From positions 12,958,001 through 13,022,000 of the forward strand of contig OZ316894.1 in the NCBI GenBank assembly GCA_973895155.1: DNA of 64,000 bases. Reading direction: 5' to 3'. The notes under the pieces are model-generated. The model saw only the letters and a program-made list of their open reading frames with translations. It was not told where the DNA came from and did not search any database. The position numbers and the translations under genes are program-made. Positions 43,776 to 54,125 of this stretch are shown here, in pieces. The DNA is from Marsupella aquatica. Taxonomy: Eukaryota; Marchantiophyta. Within the stretch, counting starts at the first letter, position 1. Every line of letters starts with the position of its first letter.

Positions 43776-44371
43776 TGTTTCTTGCTTTGAAGAAGCTCCC
43801 AATGCAATTGATTTGGCTATTTTATGTAGTACTGTCGCGTTGGTGTGGTCGAAGGTGCTCTTCTGTTGTTTATCTTGTCCTTCGTGTGTATGCTCCCCCT
43901 TGCTGTGGTGTTCCACTCGTTGTATCAACTCTGGTGGGGCCTCCATATGTATTACTGTATCCAAGTGGCCGTATAGGTAACCCGTCACTATGTCCATTTG
44001 GTGCATAGATAAGTTGTGGTGTTGGGAGAAGGTGATCAGATAGCGGTAGGTAATTACGTCCATCACAGGAGAATACTTGAGGTCGTAATCTTGGCCAGGG
44101 ATTTGTGTAAAACCCTTTGCTACCAATCGGGCCTTGTGTCTGACCACCTCCCCCTGTGCATTTTGTTTCTTCACGAAAGTCCATTTGCATCCCGTCAAGT
44201 GAGTGCCTGGGGCTGCTGGTGTAATAGGGCCGAACACATGGCGTGATATGAGTGAGTCTAATTCCAAGTGAATTTCTTTTTCCCACTCAGGCTAGTCTGG
44301 GTGGGTTTGTGCTTCACGAATTGTTTTTGGGTCTGGTATGTCTTCCTGTATTTGCTGAGATATGTGGAATG
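43776..44371 (-). pseudogene. Ty1/copia RT, 5' part of the split copia
   Basis: Minus-strand frame 44267-43776 starts at the ELDSLISRHVFGP block, continues through RHKARLVAKGFTQ and MDIVTGYLYGHLDT, and ends at the AAACA next to the family A LTR. Upstream codons (44371-44268) resemble the EAQQRPDWPKW region of the copia at 44372-49468, with a stop. It joins in frame to 13931 when the solo LTR is removed. Its own gag, protease and integrase are cut off at 44371 by the younger copia insertion. Confidence 0.87.
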
Positions 44372-44561
44372 TGTTAGAATATATTTAACCCTTAGTCCAT
44401 ATGATGATACAAAGAGGTATGCAATACCTAGATATAAAGAGACACAAGACTAGAAGAGGGTAGTTACAACTACCCCAATGTACAACATAAAATAAGTCAC
44501 ATTGGCTTAAAGGAAAATCGATCATCTTTTGTTGGTGTATGTATATTTTCATAGTTTAACA
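44372..44561 (+). repeat. Copia 5' LTR
   Basis: 190 bp, TGTTAGAATATATTTAACCC...GTTTAACA, followed at once by CGTTATCAGCACA, the same primer-binding-like sequence as at 23986. It sits directly against older copia sequence on the other strand. The matching 3' LTR is not in the window. Confidence 0.83.
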
Positions 44562-44719
44562 CGTTATCAGCACATGATTTTGCTCCTCCAACTACTCTCG
44601 AGCTACTCATAGGCCTCTTATGAATTTTTCCCTATTCATGTGAACGAAGCATCGAACAAAATTCCCCAAGACACATTTTCTTTTCTTTCGCCAAGTACAC
44701 CACAAAATTTTCATCAACT
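44562..44719 (+). other. Copia primer-binding site and leader
   Basis: CGTTATCAGCAC at 44562-44573 directly follows the LTR. Plant copia elements commonly carry TATCAGC-type primer-binding sites, often assigned to initiator tRNA-Met. The rest is an AT-rich leader up to the gag ATG at 44720. Confidence 0.7.
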
Positions 44720-47700
44720 ATGACAACATTGGAGAAGCTCCAATTCCCATTGCTCGCAACAGATGGCGACAATTATTTATCTTGGGCACAAAATACAGAA
44801 ATTGTTCTCAACATGAAAGGCCTCGGCGACATTATCTTAGCAGATATCAATGGCACATTACAACAAAAGGCTCAGGCACTGTATATCATTCGCCATCACC
44901 TCACTGCCGAACTACAACTTGAATACCTTACAGAGTTTAATCCCCGAGCCCTATGGGACGCTCTCAAATTGAGGTTCGACCATCTGCGTCTAATTTCCCT
45001 ACCAGCAGCACGCAATGAATGGATTCATTTATGAGTTCTAGACTACCCTACAATTGCCAAATTCAATAGCGCCTTATTTCGGATAACTGCTCAGCTAGCA
45101 GCCTGCGGCGAACCAATCGATGAAGCAGCAAAGATCGAAAAGAGTCTTTCTACATTCTCGGCAGCGAACATGCAATTATCGCAGATTTATAGACAACGCC
45201 ATTTCACCCAATTCTCAGATTTGATTGCAATCATGCTCCTGGCTGAAAAGAATGACCTCCTCCTTTTGAGGAACTCTCGCGAGCGACCACTAGGCACGTT
45301 TCCTAAACCGGAAATACAATTCACAAATACCAATAGAGGTAATTCCTCTTACAATCGACCTCGTGGCCAATTTAAAGGCAATCCAAGTCGTTTCAATAAA
45401 TTCCACAAGAGACAACAATTTCGCATAGACAAAGGCAAAATCTACAAGCCTCCCATGAATTCTTGGTATCGTAACCCCAATCATATGCCAAATAAACTTG
45501 CACAAAATTATCCCACAAATAATCAGCCCAAGTGTTTCCGTTGCGGTGGGATAGGGCATATCCAAAAGAATTGCAGAGTTCAAGCTCACCTAGTCAAACT
45601 ATACCAGGCCACCCTCACAACATCCAACACCTTAACAGCCGCACATCACTTGGAGATCGATGACGATCTCTCCAAATACACGCTTGCACCTCCCCCACCA
45701 GAGGTTCATATAGTATCCCATGAAATGAATGACACATCTCTCGCCGGTGCTGATATTTGCATTCTTGACAGCGGCACTTCTCACTCAATCCTAAAAGACA
45801 AATGTTATTTCCAGCACATATACCCATCAAATAGACTTGTGACTACTATCACAGGTATAAACCAATTAGAGGAAGGCCATGGACCTGCCCAACTTGCCCT
45901 TCCTCAAGGCACAACCATTAAAATTGCATCTGCCATATATGCCCCACTCGCAACACGGAACTTACTAAGTTTCCATGATGTCCGCCAAAACAACCTCCAT
46001 ATACGCTCTACACCTGACAACCACATAAACTCTCTACAGAATTTTCGAGAAACTGATAATGGGCCTATTACACTAGAGACATTACCACTCCATCCCCCCG
46101 GCGTTTATGCCACTAAGATCATGTCTTACAATTCCCAACGATAACAATTATCCCCCACAGAATTATGGCATATCCGCCTCGGCCACCCAGGCCCAGGGAT
46201 GTACCATAAAATTATGAAGAACACCATTGGCATACCAAAAGGAGTACACCCATCCATGAAGTTAGACACTTGCATCCCTTGTGCACAAGGCAAATTTATC
46301 ACTCATCCAGCTTCCACTAAAAACACCTATCAAATCCCTGACTTCCTCTCACAGATCAATGTGGACGTCTGCGGACCTATTGATCCACCGAGTGGACCAT
46401 TTAGGTGTTTCCTAGTAATGATATGCTCCTCAACCAAATGGTCCTCTGTTTCTTTAATTTCCACAAGAAACCTTGTCTTTGCCAAACTGCTAACACAACT
46501 TATACGTCTTCGCACTCAATTCCCTGACTCGCCTACCAAAATAATTCGAATTGATAATGCTGGCGAATTTACATCACCAGCATTCGATGACTTCTGTCAA
46601 GTCCTGGGCATCACAATTCAATACTCAGTACCATATGTACATTTCCAGAATGGTACTGCAGAGGCATTAATAAAACATTTACAGATGATCTCAAGACCTA
46701 TGCTATTACAGACACAACTCCCACTTACAGCCTGGGGACATGCTATACTCCATGGCGCTGCACTACTACGATATAGACCATCGGCTTTTAATATTTACAC
46801 ACCACACCAACTAGCATATGGCTCTATACCAGATATTACACACCTGGAAGTGTTTGGCTGCCTTGTTCTAGTACCCATTCTTGGCCCCAAGCACACCAAG
46901 ATGGGACCACAGCGTCGACGTGGCATATATATTGGCTACGACTCTCCCTCGATAATAAGGTATCTCGAACCCACCATTGCTGATGTGTTTCGAGCTCGAT
47001 ACCAGGACTGTAAATTCTGTGAAGAAATCTTCCCAACACTTCTAACTCCAGCACAACTCTCCAAACAACCTGTCTCAACACACACATTAGAATGGACAAC
47101 AAAGGATCCATTCTGGAATGATCCTCGTACTCAATTGACAAACGATGAAGTGAAACGCATTCTGAATCTCCATCAAATTATGGAGAAAATACTTGACGCA
47201 TTTAATGATGCTACAAATGTAACGAAATCACATATAGATGCAGCCAATACTCCTGCGAGAATTCATATACCAGATACTCGGGCCACAGACCTCGCTCCCA
47301 AGGCTAAGCGAGGCAGACCTTCAGGTTCCAAAGACTCTAGACCACGACAGAAGACACCTGTATCAACACATTTATCCTTACAATTACCGCCAATTATACA
47401 GGATGACAATGAAGAAATCTCCATCCACTATATGCATACTGGACATTTATGGCATCAAAATTTAACTAAACCAGATGAGCATTTTGCTTTTCTTATATCC
47501 CAGGATATAACTAAAGATTTACCAGACCCTCAGACAATTAAAGAAGCACAACAACGACCAGACTGGCCCAAATGGAACTCTGCTATTAACTCCGAGCTTG
47601 ATTCTCTGATATCTCGCCAAGTTTTTGGAGAACTCCGAGTCATCCCTGCTGCACAACACCTAACTGGGTATAGGATTATATTGATACGCAAACATAATGC

Positions 47701-48625
47701 CGCAGGTGAAGTAATCCGCTACAAAGCCAGACTTGTGGCTAGAGGCTACACGCAAATATATGGCAAAGATTATGACCTTACTCATTCACCGGTCATGGAC
47801 TCCATTACCTACCGATATCTGATTGCTTTTGCCCTCACACATCAAATTCGTATGCATCTTATGGACGTGGTAACTGCTTACCTTTACGGTATACTTGATA
47901 CTGACATACAAATGCAAACTCCACCTGAATTAATTCAGAGGGTAATTTTCCACATTAAGGGGGAGCATACAACCTCCCCAACCCCGGACCTAAAGTCGGG
48001 TATTGATAAGATTGTCCCTACACAGGACTTTAAGGACCACCTCATTCACCCAGGCCAGATGATACCTGCTGAAATACATGACTCATCAGCGGTCCAAAAT
48101 AACAAGGCCCAGCAAATTGCTAATGGTGAACAATCAGCGGATTCACCATTGAATTATACTGACTTACTCGCTGAGGTAAATCCTGTTCACCACAGAATCA
48201 ATAAAGCCAAGAAATCAGAGAAAGCATTTGTTGTACAGGTTCTTAGGTCACTCTATGGTTTAAAACAGAGTGGCCGCATCTGGTAGAAACGTTTCTATGC
48301 TGAGATGCTTGCACTTGGTTTCGTGAATGAGGACATTGCTCCTTGCCTTTTTATCAAAAGACATGGCACTGAATTTATAATCATAGCCATATATGTTGAC
48401 GACATTAACCTAATGGGTACTAAACTCATTATGGATCAAACCATTACCACACTTAAGAGCATATTCGAAATGAAGGATATTGGTCAACCCCTATTTTGTA
48501 TTGGCATTCAATTCGAACATTTATCCAGCGGTATTCTTATTCATCAATCTACATATACCAGAAAACTATTAAAACAATTCAACATGGACAAAAGCTATCC
48601 AGTCACGACACCTATGGAAATTTGA
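44720..48625 (+). pseudogene. Ty1/copia gag-pol, one frame with four stops
   Basis: A single frame from 44720 to 48625, interrupted by TGA (45032), TAA (46142), TAG (48284) and TGA (48623). Order: gag; CCHC knuckle CFRCGGIGHIQKNC (about 45535); protease CILDSGTSHS (about 45760); integrase with HxxxH and CIPC finger (about 46170-46280) and D, D, E at VDVCGP, IDNAGEF and NGTAE (46365, 46550, 46650); RT with RYKARLVARGY (about 47720), YLYG (about 47880) and YVDDIN (about 48390). About 100 extra residues lie between PPELIQR (about 47930) and the SLYGLKQS block (about 48250). The old copia has a shorter counterpart at the same place. Confidence 0.88.
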
Positions 48626-49386
48626 TCTTCAGACACATCATCTGTATAAGCGCAGGACCGAACACGAACCAATTTTGGGCCCAAAGAAACCTTACCTCTC
48701 TGCTATAGGAGCCTTGATGTACCTGGCAAATCAAACTCGCCCAGACATCTCTTTCGCTGTCCACTTGCTTGCCCGCCACAGCTCCCAACCGACTATTAGA
48801 CATTGGAATGGCATTAAGAGGATACTGCGCTACCTTCAAGGTACAATCGACACTGGCCTCTATTACCCTAAAGATGTGCCTAACGAATTGATTGGTTACG
48901 CAGATGCAGGTTACCTTACAGACCCCGATGATGCGAAATCCCAGATGGGATATGTATTTCTACAAGGACATACAGCCATATCCTGGAAAAGTACCAAGCA
49001 GACTTTGACAACCACATCCTCCAACCACGCGGAAATCATAGCACTATACGAAGCCAGCCGAGAATGCCTGTGGCTTCGACAGCTTATCAATCACATCCAG
49101 TCGTCTACAGGCCATGCAATTCTTACCAAGCCTACTACCATCTACGAGGATAACAAGCCTTGTGTTGATCAGATAATTAAAGGCTTTATCAAGGGTGACT
49201 GAATCAAACATATTGCCCCCAAATTTTTCCACACACATGAACAGCACGGGGACCAAATCAACGTTCAATGGATACCTTCTAAAGATAATCGCGCTGACCT
49301 TTTTACGAAGCCCTTACCTCGCATTCTCCACGAAGCGCATTCGACTGGAATAGGCCTCCGTAGATTATCGAACTTCACTGCAATCT
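48626..49386 (+). pseudogene. Ty1/copia RT C-terminus and RNase H
   Basis: Continues the pol after a frame change (48625 to 48675): YLSAIGALMYLANQTRPD (about 48690), GYADAGYL (about 48895), TSSNHAEI (about 49015) and YEDNKP (about 49143). A TGA lies at 49200-49202, after which the frame continues through ADLFTKPLP to about 49386. Confidence 0.85.
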
Positions 49387-49468
49387 GACTTCCCCACCTC
49401 TTCCATAAACTTCTTACTCCATTGCGACACGACAATACTGTTTTTCCCCACGATACCTCCTTTGTTCT
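49387..49468 (+). other. Copia 3' tail cut by the gypsy insertion
   Basis: 82 bp after the copia stop with no purine tract or LTR. The gypsy LTR begins at 49469. The rest of the copia 3' end should lie to the right of the gypsy element, beyond the window. The last five bases, GTTCT (49464-49468), are the expected gypsy target duplication. Confidence 0.6.
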
Positions 49469-50389
49469 TGTGGTGCGTCCCATGGCTCCCTAAACCCAAG
49501 AAACCCCCCAGCTCAAGCCGATTCCCGCAGGTTTCGTGCTTGGCGAGGCCGTTTCCGCGGCTTAGCGGTATGGGACGCTGCTAACCTTCTACTACTACTA
49601 TTAACATTTTACACACATATACTGGACAGATCCTTCATCGGGTCATGAGATACGTAGCCGGCCTAATATAGGCCTTCCCCTGTCTTCCCCTGTCTTCCCC
49701 TCCGTCTTGTTAGGTATGTTTGGATTCCGCCGCCGGAATGATCCCCAATAGGCTTGGTTAAGCCGCTAAGACCTCTCTTAGCTCGACACATCCAACTCTC
49801 ACTCCCCTGCTTACTTTCCTTCCTTCTGTTGATGTGGGCACTCTTCACACAAGTTAATGCGACACACAAATAGCAAAATGACTCATTCTGACTGAGTCAT
49901 ACCATGCACTTGCCATACAAACAGTATATCTCATACACAAGTTCTGCGAACTAAGCCGTGAGGCCAACTCTATTCAGCTCTTAGGCATGAGGAAACATGA
50001 ATATACACAAGGGTCACTGTATGACTAACCGAGAGCTTCTCGTACTACTTGATCCCAGCCCGGCTGGTGCAAACTAAAAACTTGCTAAAGAAGAGGCCCT
50101 GAGCTCCCCGCTGCCCAGGTACTTATCCTGGTAGTGGATCCGCCATTCTTTGCATCGTAAGCCTAATCTACTTAACAGTAATCTACTTGCCCGAATCTAC
50201 CTATGTACAGCAAGGCAGGAGCACAAGTGTTGCTCCTACCAGTGGGACCGCAATCCCACTAAGCTAAGTGTCAGGGCCGCTCCTGGTTCTGATCCTAATC
50301 CTAAACGTGGAGATCCGCGCCCGCCCTGCCCACTCACGCCTCCTCCCTCCACGTCCGCCCTCCCTAAAAGGAACGGCGCCCTTGCACCG
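49469..50389 (-). other. Non-coding 3' portion of the family A 3' LTR
   Basis: About 920 bp between the LTR gene's stop and the LTR end. Matches 13046-13930 and 60362-61282. It contains a (TAG)n run (about 49588-49602) and AT-rich patches such as CCTATATTAGG (about 49660-49670, minus strand) that could serve as a promoter element for the genomic RNA. I could not fix a start or polyadenylation site. Confidence 0.5.
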
Positions 50390-53300
50390 TCACGACACCG
50401 GTGGTGGATCCTTAATGGACGCCCCCAACGCTTCCTCCTCAGCCACTGCCGTAGGCTCATTCCCTGATAGATTACCTGCCCTTGACTGAGTCAACTCTCC
50501 ATCGGCCTGACTGGGTCCACCATCGGCGTCGGCATCGGCTCGAGAATCGGTTACGGCCTCAGCCTCGGCTACGGTCTCCCCGGCCTGCTCAAGAGGCGGA
50601 TCTGGAATACTGGCCTCCTTACTGAGTAGTTCGGCTTGGGCCGCACCATCCCTACCTGTGATCATAGCGGGATCTATTGCCGTATTCATGTCGGAGGATG
50701 GTGCTGGTTCTACCTCTTTGGTCACCACGGCTTGTGGAGTCGGATTACTCCTTGACCCTGAAGGTTTTCGCTTTTTCTTCTTTTCTGGTTCGGCAGCTGG
50801 TCCCTTCCCCTTCCCACTTACCTCCGGCACTGGTGCAGTTGGCGCGGCTTTTTCTTCGGCCAGTACCACTCCTGGTAACTTGGTTGCCCCAATTGGAGTT
50901 GGGCCTGATGAAGACAAGCACCTAAATACTGCGGCTTGTTTCTTCAGCCGCTCTGTTTGGTTGTCGGCCCGCCGCTGGAGGTTCTCCATCTTCCTCGTGA
51001 TTTCCTCCAACTCCTCCTGGGTCTCATCCAGGTCCTTGCGTGCCTCCTCTAGTTCCTTCTGGGCTTCCTCCCGTTCTTGTTTCAAGGTAGTCCTCTCCTC
51101 CTGGGTTGCTTTTAGCTCCTTGTCGAGCTCTCCAATGATGACAGACTCCATCTGGTTCATCTTGGCGTAAGTCTGTTCGAGCATCTCGTCCTTCTCCCTT
51201 AGGTCGGCCTTGAAGCTGGCCGTCAGGGATGCAAGCTCCTGCTGCAGCGCCATAATCCCTTGATAGGATTTCCCTAACTCGGCCTCCTTCTGCTCAAGGG
51301 CTCCGCGGATTTTCTCGAGCTCCCCTTTCAACGCCCATTCCTTTCTTTGGGTCTCCGCCATGGCCCGGCTGTTGGCTGTTATGTGGGCCTCCTCTGTATT
51401 CTTCAGCTCTTGCTTCCACTTCTCCCTCTCTTTGATCGTGTCGGCCAACTCTTCCTGCGTCTGAGTCAGTTTATCCTTGATATTCTGATTATCAGCCTGC
51501 GCGGTGTCCAACTGCCCTTGCATGATGTTCAGCTCATGTCGTTTAATCCGCAGTTCATCTTGGGCTTTCTTGGCCGTCCTTAGATCTTCAATCTCGGCTT
51601 CCATCCTCCTAAGCCGCCGAATGACCTCGTCCTTCTTGCTTCTCTCTAAAGCCACCGCTTCTTCTAATTGGTGCTTCTCCAACTGCTCCCTATGGAAAAA
51701 GGGTCCTACCTCCAACTCCTCTCCAAAGATGTCGAGCGCAAGTTCCCCACACATCTCACCATACTCCATGGCTCTATTCTTAGCGTAGGTGGAGTAAGTA
51801 GAAGTGATCGGCATCGCCCATCGCGGCCTCTGCTCCCAAGCCGTCCTGCGGATCTCTTCAATCGTGGCTAGAGGTTTGCTTCCTTTTTTGGCTAGCCGCC
51901 TGATGTCCTCCGGCCAATCTCCTCCTGGTAAATCCTTTTCCTTAGCCAGGGCGGCCTCCTCCTCCTGCTTGATTCGCTCCTGAAATTCCTGCACCGTCTG
52001 TTTTATGCCGTCGGAGCTCGGGGGAGCAACATCTGGTGGGGGAGACTCAGGGCTACTCTGCTGGTTGGGGTCCCCTCGCACTACCCTTGGAAGTGTGGGG
52101 ACAAACCGGCCACAGGTCCTTACTCCTGGAACGTGATGGTCCGACCCATAGCCGGAATTATCATGGCTGCAGTCCTCCACTGCCTCCTCTACCTCTTGGA
52201 CGTCCGGCTTCTCCTTCTCCTCTTCGTCGGTAGGAGCTTCAGGCAATTCTGCCTCAGATTCGGAGCTTGAGGTTCCCACGTACATTCGAACACCTGGCTT
52301 GGATTCCGGCCTGATTCTCTCCTTGTCTCCAGCAAAGGGGTTTTCTCTTGTGAGCCGGTGTAGGCCTACCTCTGTAGTAGTGTCCTGCATTGTTGCCGTT
52401 GCCGTTGTTGTTGCCGATGCCGATTTCTTTTCTTTCTCCAGTAGTTTCAGCAGACTCTGCATGCCTGGTTGCTGTATCGGCAAGTCTTCCTTCCTGGGCC
52501 TAAACACCTGCTCGATCGTAGGACTAACAGGTGGTTGAGGCTTCTCAGCCAACGGCCTCGGCGTTGGAGCTTCCTCGGGTGCCCTTACCTGCAGGGGAAG
52601 TACCGGGGCAAAAGTCTGACCTCTGGCATACCGGCACAACAGCGGCATGTGATAGCCCAGCCGCGACACGCTCCCCATGCCGATTACCTGCTGCTCCTCC
52701 TTTAAGATCTTCTTCAATTGGTTGAGGAGGTACCCGTTGTAGTCCCGGCTTGGGTCTGGCCTTTCTGCCAGATAGACCTGTGCCTTGCCGATCTCTGCCC
52801 TCGGCAAGTTACAATGCATGGTCACCCGCAAGAAGTCGATCATCTCTCCTATGTGCGGGTTGGTGCAGGTGTTCCGGAAGAAGCCATTCTTCGTTGATGG
52901 CCCGGGGAACGACCGGAACTCCTTGTCAGGCAAGGTCTTCCTGGTATCAACTTTGGTCTTATTGCCTATCGGCAGGCCAAACACTTCGGCAATTACCTTG
53001 GGAGTAAGATAGAAATCCTTCCCATATATCCTCGTGCAATTGGTCTCGGGTTCCCATGACCCCACGAATTCTAATAGGTCTGACTCCAGTACCTCCGGCT
53101 TCAGCCATGGTAATCTTACAAAGGCCTCCAAGCCGGATCCGGCCATGAAGCCTTGGTATCTCTTGGTCTGCATGGCCGTAAAGCATGCATCCTCCTCCCG
53201 TGCAAAATGTAGTTGCACCTCCACCGGTAGGGTTGCCGCCCAGTCCTTCCAGGTGTCATCCCTGGTTGGAATGGCCTTGATGGGATCGACCTCCTCCTCT

Positions 53301-54022
53301 TCGGCTTCTCCCTGCCTCCTGCTCTGCTGCTCGGCTGGCTTCTTTGGTGCCGCCGACCTCGTTCTTTTTGCCGGGGTGGCTTCATCGTTGACGGCTCCCT
53401 TCCTCTTCATCTCTGCTGCCGTGGAGGTTTCTCCTAGCACCGTTGCCTGGGTCCACCTTTCCGTGCTACCCTTTAATTCCCAATGTATGTCGTTGCAGTT
53501 CTTGATGGCCTCTCGGATGCCGACGACGCTGTCTTTGCAAAACAGAAGATCGTCGAGTTGATTGGAAGTAGGCGTCCACAGGAACTCGTCCTTGATGAGT
53601 TCGCCTCCTAAGAAAGCCGTCTTCTGCAGCTCCCACAATCGAGCGAGCTCCTGCCGTTCTCGAGCTGCCCTTTCTGACTCCTCGTCCTCGTAAGTCTTGA
53701 TATACTCAGTTGCCCGTTCGAACAGGCATCCCCAGAAATGTGCCGCTTGATTGACGTTGCTCATACCCTCCTTAGGTCGATCGTCGGTATCTACTCTCTC
53801 CCCGAGTGCTTGCCTAAGCAGCTGACAGTAGTTGGCCTCCCGTAGTCGTCTGCCTAGTTCGTGCTCGCAAATGAGCCACCATCTCCTGCAAGCGCTCCTT
53901 ACCCCTCTCCTCTGCCGGTCCTTCTTCCCGTTGATCCTTCCTAGCCGCCGACGCTTAACGCGCCCTAACCCTAATCGGGTTTTCACCCTCAGCCTTACCT
54001 CCGGCCTCGGCCCGGGTTCCAT
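50390..54022 (-). CDS. Protein of 1,210 codons encoded inside the 3' LTR
   Basis: Uninterrupted frame beginning 116 bp inside the LTR, in the same sense as gag-pol. The first Met is near 54022; MSNVNQAAHFW, about 86 codons in, is a plausible alternative start. Regions (approximate residues): basic N-terminus 1-85; helical block with FW 90-200; KRTRSAAPKK patch about 225; globular block 290-430 with FYLTPKVIAEVFGLP; low-complexity acidic region 470-720; coiled coil about 800-1010; Glu/Lys tail with a KKKKRK nuclear-signal-like patch near 1080. No catalytic motif is recognised. It may belong to the family annotated as putative plant transposon protein. The open frame in this copy and conserved blocks in family B argue that it is a real gene. 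Confidence 0.8.
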   Translation of the reverse strand: MEPGPRPEVRLRVKTRLGLGRVKRRRLGRINGKKDRQRRGVRSACRRWWLICEHELGRRLREANYCQLLRQALGERVDTDDRPKEGMSNVNQAAHFWGCLFERATEYIKTYEDEESERAARERQELARLWELQKTAFLGGELIKDEFLWTPTSNQLDDLLFCKDSVVGIREAIKNCNDIHWELKGSTERWTQATVLGETSTAAEMKRKGAVNDEATPAKRTRSAAPKKPAEQQSRRQGEAEEEEVDPIKAIPTRDDTWKDWAATLPVEVQLHFAREEDACFTAMQTKRYQGFMAGSGLEAFVRLPWLKPEVLESDLLEFVGSWEPETNCTRIYGKDFYLTPKVIAEVFGLPIGNKTKVDTRKTLPDKEFRSFPGPSTKNGFFRNTCTNPHIGEMIDFLRVTMHCNLPRAEIGKAQVYLAERPDPSRDYNGYLLNQLKKILKEEQQVIGMGSVSRLGYHMPLLCRYARGQTFAPVLPLQVRAPEEAPTPRPLAEKPQPPVSPTIEQVFRPRKEDLPIQQPGMQSLLKLLEKEKKSASATTTATATMQDTTTEVGLHRLTRENPFAGDKERIRPESKPGVRMYVGTSSSESEAELPEAPTDEEEKEKPDVQEVEEAVEDCSHDNSGYGSDHHVPGVRTCGRFVPTLPRVVRGDPNQQSSPESPPPDVAPPSSDGIKQTVQEFQERIKQEEEAALAKEKDLPGGDWPEDIRRLAKKGSKPLATIEEIRRTAWEQRPRWAMPITSTYSTYAKNRAMEYGEMCGELALDIFGEELEVGPFFHREQLEKHQLEEAVALERSKKDEVIRRLRRMEAEIEDLRTAKKAQDELRIKRHELNIMQGQLDTAQADNQNIKDKLTQTQEELADTIKEREKWKQELKNTEEAHITANSRAMAETQRKEWALKGELEKIRGALEQKEAELGKSYQGIMALQQELASLTASFKADLREKDEMLEQTYAKMNQMESVIIGELDKELKATQEERTTLKQEREEAQKELEEARKDLDETQEELEEITRKMENLQRRADNQTERLKKQAAVFRCLSSSGPTPIGATKLPGVVLAEEKAAPTAPVPEVSGKGKGPAAEPEKKKKRKPSGSRSNPTPQAVVTKEVEPAPSSDMNTAIDPAMITGRDGAAQAELLSKEASIPDPPLEQAGETVAEAEAVTDSRADADADGGPSQADGELTQSRAGNLSGNEPTAVAEEEALGASIKDPPPVS

Positions 54023-54125
54023 GGTTGCCCCTAATTGTTTATATTTTCCTTGTTTTGTCCCTATACTAAGGTGTTCCTAGGGTGCCTTCCTGCTTTACCC
54101 ACTTAACCGGCCGAGTGATTCCTGT

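Noticed and set aside
51346-51788. Plus-strand frames opposite the coiled-coil region of the LTR gene (and their repeats at 62240-62681)
   Set aside because: They mirror the Glu/Lys-rich sense gene (Ser/Leu/Phe-rich antisense) and recur only because the LTR is duplicated.
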